DNA from: Dugong dugon
Taxonomy: Eukaryota; Chordata; Mammalia; Sirenia; Dugongidae
Reading direction: 5' to 3'
Assembly (NCBI GenBank): GCA_030035585.1
Contig: CM057462.1
Location: 120,709,234 to 120,773,233 of the forward strand
DNA: 64,000 nucleotides
The notes under the pieces were generated by a model. The model saw only the letters and a list, made by a program, of their open reading frames with translations, did not search any database and was not told the DNA's origin. Each line of letters begins with the position of its first letter. The stretch's first letter is position 1. This document shows, piece by piece, positions 10,916-19,969 of this stretch. The position numbers and the translations under genes were made by a program.

Positions 10916-11899
10916 TGTTAAGTTTCTTATCCTGTGTTCTTCTCCCCTAAATGGTTGAGACAAAGCACTGGAATTCAGAGGAGAGACCAAGCTGGAATTA
11001 CAGATTTCTAGATTATTCACAAGGTAAAAAGTTATAAACCACAGGAGTAGACTTATTCTCAAGGAGAAAGGGAAAAGAAAGGGAGTGATAATATTCAAAA
11101 GAATAGCCACAATTATGGGGGTGGAGAGATCATGAGTTAAGGAAAAACTGAAGAAAGAAGATATTGTTGTGTCATGGAAGCAGAGAAGCTGTTCAAGAAC
11201 AGAAGGATGAAATCTATGGAAAGTGATGACGAAGTCCAAGAAAATGAAGACTGTTCTAAACTCATGAGTATTTTGACTTTTGAGACTTAAGTTTGGGTCA
11301 TTATTTAAAGCTTCTTCTAGTTGGGTGATTTTAAAAATTCTCAATGTGTTTTCAACAAACTCTCTACCAAAAATGGAAGACAGGCTTTGTGAAGGAAAAT
11401 GGAACTTAAGAATCTATCCTTCTTGAAATGTGGAACCCAAAACCACACACTAGTCTTTCGAGGCAAAACTGGATCAAAACAGGCAACCATGGTGGTATGA
11501 CTTCTATGGCTTCTTCCAAACACTCTACTGCTATTATTACATCTTTGAGTTGCATTCATGTTTGTAGCAACCACGTTATGCTCCTCGCTCATACTGTCTG
11601 TGGTTGACGATAGCATTACTTTTCTTAAACGTAAACTAAGTCAAAAGTTGTTTGATGGTATACTTACCTAATTAATTATTTTGAACCTAAGTTAAGGTTA
11701 AGTTTGGACTTGAATCTTGTCTATCAAAACTTTGTCAAAGTATTGATTCAAATATCTGACTTTTTAGTTAACTTTCCCAGATTTTTGTCACCTAAAAATC
11801 TGATTGTCATGCCTTCCATGCCTCCATGTCACTAATTTTTTTAAGGTTGAATAGAACTGCAGGAGAAGTAGAACTCCAGTTAACTTCTTGTTAATCCAC

Positions 11900-12480
11900 C
11901 CATCGTTGTTATGCTTGAGCCCATTGTTGTAGCCACTATGTCAATCCATCTCATTGAGGGTCTTCCTCTTTTTCGCTGACCTTCTACTTTACCAGGCATG
12001 ATGTCCTTCTCCAGGGACATGTCCAAAGTATGTGAGACATAGTCTCACCATATTTCCTTCTAAGGATGCTTCTAAGGCTGTAATTCTTAGAAGTCTGAAT
12101 TCAGGGTACCATCTCTAGGGGAAGGCTCTCTCTGTCCACTCTGGGGGAAAGTCCTTGTATCTTTTTAGCTTCTATTCTTTGGCTCCTTGATGATCTTCAT
12201 GTGGCATAGTATCTTATTCCAAGACAGATTTTTTTGTTCTTTTGGCAGTCCATGGAATATTCAATCTTCTTCACCAAGACCACTATTCAAAGGTTTCAAC
12301 TCTTCTTCCATCTTTTTTATTCATAGTCCAGCTTTCACATGTATATGAGGAAATTAAAAACACCATGGTTTGGATCCGGTGCACCTAAATCTTCAAGGTG
12401 ACATCTTTGCTTTTTAACACTTTAAAGGAGTCTTTTGCAGCAGATTTGCCCAGTGCAATGCATCATTTGATTTCTTGACT
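11900..12480 (-). mobile_element. RTE LINE 3' region carrying an LTR fragment
   Basis: Complement of the RTE 3' part: atgcttgagcccattgttgt, tcattgagggtcttcctctt, ccagggacatgtccaaagta, then from about 12212 ttccaagacagatttttttg and caaggtgacatctttgcttt, ending at catttgatttcttgactg. It is the antisense counterpart of 32.9-33.4 kb. The two halves are separated by about 115 bp of LTR sequence (12093-12208). Confidence 0.8.
12093..12210 (-). mobile_element. Fragment of lineage LTR family 'A' inside the RTE
   Basis: agaagtctgaattcagggta through cttcatgtggcatagtatct matches 25405-25545 closely. It lies in the RTE between ggctgtaattctt and attccaagacag, which are adjacent in intact RTE copies. It is a fossil LTR piece without attached internal sequence. 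Confidence 0.7.
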
Positions 12481-12481
12481 G

Positions 12482-12528
12482 TTCTCTATGAGTTGGAATT
12501 GGCTTGATGGCAATGTGCTTTTTTCTTC
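12482..12528 (+). mobile_element. AfroSINE or RTE 3' tail stub
   Basis: ctctatgagttggaattggc followed by ttgatggcaatgtgctttttt is the SINE/RTE terminus only. The rest is missing, as in a strongly 5'-truncated insertion. Confidence 0.55.
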
Positions 12529-12603
12529 CTTTTCTTAGCCTTCACAAAATGTCCACTTAGTAATCATTCTAGAATCCTTCTAAACCTATAAGTAACCTAA
12601 CAC

Positions 12604-12779
12604 CCATAGTGGTGCAAACAGCTAGTGTGCTCAGCTGCTAACAAAAAGTTTGGAGGTTCAAGTCCACCCAGAGGTACCTTAGAAGAATGATCTGGAAATA
12701 TACTTCGGAAACATCAGCCATTAAAAACCCTATGGATTATATAAAAAATAAATAAATAAAAGCCAAAAAACCCTATGAA
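12604..12779 (+). mobile_element. AfroSINE, 5' half, split by L1-A
   Basis: Head cccatagtggtgcaaacagc, B-box ggttcaagtccaccc and middle catcagccattaaaaaccct. It stops at aaaaccctatgaa, where L1-A begins, and its 3' half resumes after the L1-A poly(A) at about 24794 (ccctatggaacacagctgta). An extra A-rich segment with a second aaaaccctatg copy lies at 12725-12779. Confidence 0.85.
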
Positions 12780-14156
12780 GCAGGGTCAAGATGGCAGAGT
12801 AGTCAGATGCTTCCAGTAGACCCTCTCACAACAAAGACCCGAAAAAACAAGTGAATTGATTATATATGACAATCTAGGAGCCCTGAACATCAAAGGCAAA
12901 GCTGAGGAACAAGACTGAGTGGCAGAGAGAGAGGGAGAGACGGTTCAGAAGAAGCGAGGAGTTGCTAGACCTAACCTGGTGAGAGCCTGAGCCCTTCAGG
13001 CCTGAGTAGCTCATGGGTGAGCAGTGAGGCAGGCAAGCAGTGGTACTCGGGAGGCATTTTCCACACCAGGAGAAACCCAGCAGCAGAGAGTCTACTGGGC
13101 CACCCAGAACCAGTGAGAAGCAGCCCTCGATCAGCGAAAGATAAGTACTTGCGTCCAGCCTACCGAGCAGTTCAAAAACACCCCCCTTAGGGAAAAACCT
13201 TTCTCCCATTTACCTCCCTACTTGCTGCTCTGCCGTGGGTCCTGGACTGGCTTCAGCAACTGCCAAACCCCCTGGGCCGGAGGTAGGATCCGTCACATGA
13301 CCTGAGCCATTCTCCCAGCTTTGGAGAGTGAACAAATTAACAAACAGGGGAAAAAATAAACTGCTGGCTCCCTTAAGCCAGGAACTCCAGGTAGGCTCAG
13401 CTCCTTTGCCTATACACAGGCACAAAGGATCCACAGAATATGAGTGCCTTTCCACCTGCATAGACTGGTGTGGGCCCATTTAAACAGTGTAGACCCTCAT
13501 TACCACAGTACAACAGGGTATATACCTGAAGTCTAACTTCAGTTGTTTCAGCTGTGAAGTGGCAGGTTCATGACATTTGACATTGCTCTGCCCATCAGGC
13601 AGGGTCTTCACCTACCCACATCAGGGGCCTGAGGAGAGTTGGCTCCACCCATGCCACCTAGCCACCTGCGATACAGGCCCATGAATAAGAGGTGCTCCCC
13701 AGTCCTTACAGCCAACAGCATTGGATGCTCATACTCCAGCTGGAAAATCTACCCACCTATGCACTCTAGGCTACAGGGACATGCCTTCCTCCTGGACACC
13801 CAGGGGCAGCCATCAGCCCTCTGCCTTGTTCAGAGTATGTCCACCTGCTGCAGCCAGATTCCTTTGCCTACACCAAACACCCATGCATGTTTAGGTCTAT
13901 AGGTGAGAGCTTGCACCACACAGTTGGTGGCTATCTACCTGGACACCTGAGCTGAATCCATACAGGAGGAGTGAGCGGACTCCTGAGCTTGCATACCTAG
14001 TAACAGACCTAGCCACCTGGTGATAGGACATTAGAGCTTCAAAGGTTCCAATAATCAAACTACTTCACATGAGCAGCCTATTTGGACATATCAAAACAAA
14101 CAAGAAGCTAGGACACAGTAAGCAAACATAAAATAAATAAACATAATAACTTATTG
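12780..14156 (+). promoter_or_regulatory. L1-A 5' UTR with presumed internal promoter
   Basis: About 1.38 kb between the L1 5' end and the ORF1 start. In mammalian L1s this region holds an internal RNA polymerase II promoter. I see no TATA box, and the base composition is more GC-rich than the coding part. The promoter role is inferred from position and family knowledge. Reading frames on either strand here (for example 12874-13209 minus, 13639-13902 plus) show no recognised domain. Confidence 0.65.
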
Positions 14157-15114
14157 ATGGCTCAGAGACAACAGTCAATATCAAATCACATAAAGAGGCA
14201 ATCCATGATGGCTTCAGCAAGCTCCCAAAATAAAGAATCTAGAAATTTTCCAGAGGAGGAAAATTTCTTGGAATTACCAGAGGCAGAATACAAACGATTA
14301 ATATACGGAACTCTTCAAGAGATTAGGAAGGAAATTAAGCAAAACGCAGAATACACAATAGAGGAAATTAAAAAGATCAGAGAAAATCATAATGACAAAT
14401 TTAACAGGCTGCAAGAATCCATAGAGAGACAGCAATCAGCAATCCAGAAGATTAACAATAAAATTTCAGAATTAGACAACTCAGTAGAAAGTCATAGGGC
14501 AAGAATTGAGGCAATGGAAGTCAGAATTAGTGAGATTGAAGATAAAGCACTTGACACCAACTTATTTGAGGAAAAATCAGAGAAAAGAACTTTAAAAAAT
14601 GAAGAAACCCTAAGAATTATGTGGGATTCTATCAAGAGTAATAACCTACGAGTGATTGGAGTACCAGAACAGGGGAGGATAACAGAAAATACAGAGAGAA
14701 TTGTTCAAGATTTGTTGGCAGAAAACTTCCCTGATATCATGAAAGATCAGAAGATATCTACTCAAGATGCTCATCGAACCCCACATAAGGTAGATCCCAA
14801 AAGAAAGTCACCAAGACATATTATAATCAAACTTGCCAAAACCAAAGATAAAGAGAATTTTAAGAGTGGCTAGGGATAAAAGAAAAGTCATCTACAAAGG
14901 AAAGTCAATAAGGATAAGCTCGGATTACTCAGCAGAAACCATGCAGGCAAGAAGGCAATGGGATGACATATATAAAGCCTTGAAGGAAAAAAATTGCCAG
15001 CCAAGAATTATACATCCAGCAAAACTGTCTCTCAAATATGATGGCGAAATCAGGGCATTTCCAGATAAACAGAAGTTTAGGGAGTTTGCAAAAACCAAAC
15101 CAAAATTACAATAA
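14157..15114 (+). pseudogene. L1-A ORF1 (RNA-binding ORF1p), one frameshift
   Basis: I place the start at the ATG of MAQRQQSISN (14157). The first ~90 residues are followed by a coiled coil (about residues 70-145, heptad-rich IEEIKKIRENHNDKFNRLQE). The RRM hallmark NNLRVIGVPEQ comes next, with RIVQDLLAENFPDI, HRTPHKVDPKRKSPRHIIIK and the C-terminal block SAETMQARRQWDDIYKALKE. The frame stops at 14871-14873, and the C-terminal domain continues in the +1 frame (overlap 14833-14873) to 15114. The total of about 319 codons is normal for L1 ORF1p, a trimeric RNA chaperone of the L1 ribonucleoprotein. One frameshift separates the RRM end from the C-terminal domain. Confidence 0.9.
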
Positions 15115-15300
15115 ATACTAAAGGGAGTCCTCCGGTTAGAAAATCAGTATCATCAGATAATAACCCAAGACTAGAACACAGGACAGAGCAACCAGATATC
15201 AACCCAGATAGGGAAGTCACAAAAGTAAATCAAAGCTAAAACACTGAAAATAGGGAAACAGATGTCAATATGTAAAAGATGACAACACTAAAACAGAAAA

Positions 15301-15310
15301 GAAGGACTTA
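15301..15310 (+). repeat. Target duplication of L1-B (left copy)
   Basis: gaaggactta here and gagggactta at 19686-19695 flank L1-B with one mismatch. They lie in the ORF1-ORF2 spacer of L1-A. Confidence 0.75.
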
Positions 15311-16989
15311 GAGGGGACTTCCGGCAACATGGCACTCTAGGCAGAAACACCACGCCATGTCTCCACAGCAAAGATCCGAAAAACTAAGCCAAACAGAGAA
15401 AACAGCAATCCTGAAACCCTAAGCATCAAATGAAGAGATAAAGAACTCAGCCAAGCACCAAATGGAATAAGAAACTGACAGAACAGAGAGCAAGGAGACA
15501 TACATGCAGAGGTCCCCTATTGGATAATGCAGCACGGATCCACCATCTTGGACTCCTATCGGAGACCAGCGAACAGGGGGTACAAGAAAGCAGCTTCATG
15601 GAGCTTCCAGCAGGAGACAGAACAACTGGTAACCAACGATATACGCTTTCTCACCCACCCCCATCTTCACCCCCACTCAACCTCCTGTGCTTCCAGTGGC
15701 CACAGTCTCTTGGCCGGGAAGCACAGGCTGCTTGGATTCCACTCACCGGCACTGGCCGACTCCCTGAGTGCCATTTGTTGGCTGCTGGTGTTGCTTTTTT
15801 CCGCTTCTTCTGATTTCTTCCTTACCTCTCACCACCTCCCCCTCCTTTCGCTCAAATACCTGGCTCCACGCGCCATCTTTGCTTCTTCCTGAAAGGCTGT
15901 GAAACTCCGCTTGAATGTGACACTGCTTCCCAGTCCGTGCTGCCACACTAGTGGGATCCCAGGGCTTTGTTTGTTTGTTTGTTTTGAATTGTTTGTTTGT
16001 TTTCTTTTTCTTTCCTCGAGTTGGGAGCCCATTCTAGCCAGGCAGTACTGCACGGCTTGGGACCTACCCCCTCAGCTTGCGCAGATATGCAGAGGGATCC
16101 CTGAGAGCATTTCTTTTCTCATGTTTTTTTTTTTTTTCTGTTGTTTGGAGGGGTTTTCTTGTTCTTTTTTTTAAATTTGTTTTGTTTTCTTTTCTCTCTT
16201 TTTCCCGTTTTGTCTTTCTTCATTACTCAGTTTCTCCTCTCTCTATACCTTCCTTCTCTTTCTGTCCCCTGAATACCTGGCACTGAGTGACACCTCTACA
16301 CCTTCTAGCCAGGCTGTACTTCAACACCTGGGAACAACTTTCCCAGACCTCATAGCCGCACCAGTGGGATCCGTGGGAGGTTTGCTTTTCTTTTTTCTCT
16401 ATAATTTTTATTTATTATTTTCTGTTTTTCTTCTTCTTCCCCTTATTGTTTTTCTCCATTTCATAGTCTCTCATTTCTCCACTCCAGTAGCAAGCGCCCC
16501 TAGGACTCTTTGTTATTTGTTTGTATATTTTTGGCTCCTGTTCCTCTCTCCTCTCTCCCATACCCATCTTAGCGCCACACATCACAATCTCCCCCCTCCA
16601 TCCTGCCTACCTGCACCATGCACTTAACATCACACCACCAAGCAGTACAGGCACGGTCTACCAGAACCTGCCCTACACGATTACTGGCCTACCCTGGTGG
16701 CTGGAGTAAGTGCCACAAACAACCCATCCAAGCAACTCCTCTTCAGCTAGACCTGCCCTGTTGCACCATATCTGAGTCACTACCCTGCCTGTGAGAAGGA
16801 GGTGAAAAGTATCATGCCTACAGACAAGCAAACAAAAAGAACACACATCCCCCCTGCTCAGACATAGCCAAATTAAAAAAAAAAAAAAGGACAAAACAAA
16901 CAAATCTACAATCAAGAAATGAGAAAAATAACTACTGAATGCCTCGAAGACAGCAGACAATATGAAAACATTTACAAAAACAGGACAGG
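15311..16989 (+). promoter_or_regulatory. L1-B 5' UTR
   Basis: About 1.68 kb before the ORF1 ATG. It carries long pyrimidine-rich runs (16120-16270 and 16385-16460) and a (GTTT)n tract at 15965-16005. Promoter function is inferred from the family. Open frames such as 15520-15813 and 16364-16627 are low-complexity and not credible proteins. Confidence 0.6.
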
Positions 16990-17945
16990 ATGGTTCCAGT
17001 AGGCATCCAAAATAAAACACCAGATGACTTCCCAGTAGAAGAAAAGGCATTAGAACTACCTGATAGGGAATTCAAATCTCTAATATTCAGAATTATCCAA
17101 GAGTTGAAGCAAAAAGCAGACAAAAATGAGGAAAAAACAGACAAATTCATGGAAAATACAGATAAAAAAGTGGAAGAATTCAGGAAAATAATGCAGGAAC
17201 AAAATTCCAAAATAAATTCACAACTAGAAATTATGCAAAAACAACAATTAGAAATCCAAAAGATAAACAACAAGATTTCAGAAATGGACAGTGTCATAGA
17301 AGGGCTGAGGAGCAGATTTGAAATGGTGGAAGACAGGATCAGAGGAATTGAAGAAAAACACTTAGATACAAATCTGTTTGAGGAAAATCAGAAAAAAGAA
17401 TGAATAAAAATTAAGATATCCTGAGAATTATGGGGGATACAATCAAAAGCAAAAACTTGTGAGTGATCAGAGTTCTAGAACAGGAGAAAACAGAAAGCAC
17501 AGAGAGGATCATTGAAGAACTGCTGACAGAAACTTCCCCGATATCATGAAAGATGAAAAGCTGGCCATCCAAGAAGCTCAACAAACCCCATATAGGATAG
17601 ACCCCAAAAGAAAATCAACAAAGGCATATCATAATCACACTCGCCAAAACCAAAGACAAACAAAGAATCCTGAGAGCAGCTCATGAAAAACAAGAAGTCA
17701 CATACAAAGGAGAAACAATAAGACTAAGCTCATATTATTCAGCAGAAACCATGCAGGCAAGAAGGCAATGGGATGACAAATATAAAACCTTGAAAGAAAA
17801 AAATTCCCAGCCAAGAATAGTATATCCTGCAAAATTCTTGTTCAAATATGATGGTGAAGTTAGGACATTTCCAGATGAACAGAAATTAAGGGAATATGTA
17901 AAAACCAAACCAAACTTACAAGAATTATTAAAGGGAGTCCTTTGA
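16990..17945 (+). pseudogene. L1-B ORF1, broken by frameshifts and stops
   Basis: The start ATG at 16990 opens MVPVGIQNKTPDDFPVEEKA. A coiled coil follows (QELKQKADKNEEKTDKF onward) up to LDTNLFEENQKKE. The frame ends at a TGA at 17401-17403. The RRM region (about 17405-17680) is scattered over frames. The CGA codon of the LRVIGV motif has become TGA (acttgtgagtgatc). The C-terminal block QARRQWDDKYKTLKEKNSQP..YPAKFLFKYDGEVRTF is readable at 17751-17945. At least two frameshifts and one nonsense change are visible by comparison with L1-A ORF1. Confidence 0.88.
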
Positions 17946-18379
17946 TCTGAGAACAAACAACTTCAGCTCACAGGCTGAATCTAGGACGCAGGATCGTATC
18001 AGCCAGATACCAATCTAGGAAAGGAACTCTCAGGACTATCCAAAACCAAAAAAAATATAACAGGGAATCAGAGCAGTTAATCTGTAAATGACAACAACAT
18101 CAGAACAATAAAAGAGGGAACAAACGGTGTAGGTATAGAACCTTCTAATGGAGAGGAAGGCAAGACGATACTAAAGTAACAACAGATTGCTTCAAACTTA
18201 GAAAGATAAGGGTAAATTTCACTGTAACCACAAAGAAAGTTAACAAAATACTCATAAAAATAAAGAGGAAAAACATAAATTCTCAGTAAAAACAAAACCT
18301 ACAAAAACAAAAGAAATGAAAAAAAGTCCAAAAACAAAAGGAATTCAGCACAGGAGAGTAAGAGGAACAAAGAAACGTT

Positions 18380-18475
18380 ACACCACAAAAAAAAAGCACT
18401 AAGCATCTCATAACATGGATGAAACTGGAGGACATTATGCTGAGTGAAATAAGTCAATGACAAAAGGACAAATAT
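18380..18475 (+). pseudogene. L1-B ORF2 remnant across the internal deletion
   Basis: The spacer end accacaaaaaaaaagcactaa joins directly to catctcataacatggatgaa and ggaggacattatgctgagtg, which in L1-A encode the last residues of ORF2 (about 23700-23795). The endonuclease, reverse transcriptase and Cys-rich domains are absent. I see no duplicated bases at the join apart from a possible cat microhomology. Confidence 0.82.
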
Positions 18476-19076
18476 TGTATGAGACCTCTATTGTAAAAAC
18501 TCATGAAAAAGTTTACACACAAAAAGTAACCATCTTTGTTGGTTACGAGAGATGGGAGGGGTGGGGGGGTAAATACTAAATAGACAATAGATAAGTGATA
18601 TCTTTGGTGAAGGGTGAGACAGTACACAATACTGGGGAAGCCAGCACAACTTGTACAAAGAAAGGTCATGGAAGCTCCATAGACACTTCCAAACTCTCTG
18701 AAGGACTGAATTTCTGGGTGGAGGTCTGTGGGGACCATGGTCTCGGGGAACATCTAGCTCTATTGGCATAACACAGTTTATAAAGACAATGTTCTACATT
18801 CTACCTTGGTGAGTAGCATCTGGGGTCTTAAAAGACTGTAAGCAGCCATCGATGATATTCCACTGGTCTCACCCCTTCGGGAGCAAGGGAGAATGAAGAG
18901 AAAAGGATACAAGGAAAAGATTAGTCCAAAGAACTAATGGACCACAGCTACCAAGATCTCCACCAGACAGAGTCCAGTACAGCTAGATGGTGCCTGGCTA
19001 CCACCACTGACTTCCCTGACCAGGATCACAACAGAGGGTTCTGGACAGAGCTGGAGAAGGATGTAGAATAAAATTC

Positions 19077-19111
<35 letters not shown>

Positions 19112-19685
19112 CCAGATTTACTGGCCTGAAGGATACTGGAGAAACCCTGAGAGTATGGCCCCCAGACACCATTTTAGCTCAGTGATGAAGTCACTTCCTA
19201 GGTTCACAGTTCAGCCAGGGATTGGACACACCCATAAAACAAAACAGGACTAATGAGGCACAGCAGTCCAGGGACAAGGACTAGAAGGCAGAAAGGGACA
19301 GGAAAGCTGGTGATAGGGAACCCAAGGTTGAGTAAGGACAGTGTTGACATGTAGTGGGGTTGTTAACCATTGTCATAGGGCAACATGTGTATTAACTGTT
19401 TAATGAGAAACTATTTTGTTCTGTAAACCTTCATCTAAAGTGAGAACAGCAACACAACTGGAAGAACATAATCAATGTCACTAAATTGTGCATGTAGAAA
19501 TTCTTGAAACAGTGTATCTTTCGCTATGTATATTTTCACCAAAAAAAGAAATGTCAAGAAGGGAGAGTGTTGACATGTCTTGGGGTTGTTAACCAATGTC
19601 ATAAAACAATATGTGTACTGACTGTTTAATGAGAAACTATTTGTTCTGCAAACCTTCACCTAAAGTACAATTAAAAACAAAAATA
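18476..19685 (+). terminator. L1-B 3' UTR with duplicated module
   Basis: It includes a G-rich tract (18554-18569), an (AC)n run (19079-19108) and two copies of a ~100-bp module beginning gtgttgacatgt (19339-19440 and 19567-19668). The 3' end is attaaaaacaaaaat. Confidence 0.8.
19079..19108. repeat. (AC)n microsatellite inside L1-B
   Basis: About 15 CA units in the 3' UTR, at a place where the minus-strand copy at about 28460 has a T-run. Confidence 0.9.
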
Positions 19686-19969
19686 GAGGGACTTAAAAAA
19701 TGTAGACATAGATTTTTGATATGGAGAGAAAGTCAAGGCAATATAAAAAAATAAAAGAAAAATAGGGGTAAATATTAAGGTAACCACAAAGGAAACTAAC
19801 AATCCTACAAGTCAAAATAAAAACTAGAAAAATATAAAGACTCAGCAAACACAAAATCTACAACAATGAAAAAGATGAAAAGAAAATACATAAAGAAAAA
19901 TGACTCAGCACAGAAAATTAAGTGGAAAAAGGAAACTGTCAACACCACACACAAAAAAAAGACATCAAA

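Larger units (their letters stand above)
15311..19685 (+). mobile_element. L1-B: L1 with ORF2 deleted, inserted in L1-A
   Basis: It begins gaggggacttccggcaacat and has a long 5' UTR (to 16989), ORF1 (16990-17945) and a spacer to about 18395. It then jumps directly to the last ~90 bp of ORF2 (gcatctcataacatggatga, equal to L1-A 23700) and continues through a full 3' UTR to 19670. The missing part corresponds to L1-A 19962-23700, about 3.7 kb, nearly all of the endonuclease-reverse transcriptase. The 5' UTR differs from that of L1-A, and the 3' UTR belongs to the subfamily at 1-298 and 27.8 kb. It is younger than L1-A, which it interrupts. Confidence 0.88.

Noticed and set aside
10907-11344. 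145-codon minus-strand frame as a gene
   Set aside because: The translation is hydrophobic, Phe/Leu-rich and low in information, without a domain or splice context; the plus strand is simply A-rich here.
14154-14156. Start of L1-A ORF1 at TTG
   Set aside because: The in-frame ATG follows directly at 14157; a TTG start is not expected in a mammalian element.
16364-16627. Membrane protein encoded by a Phe/Leu-rich frame
   Set aside because: The frame reflects pyrimidine-rich L1-B 5' UTR, not coding constraint.
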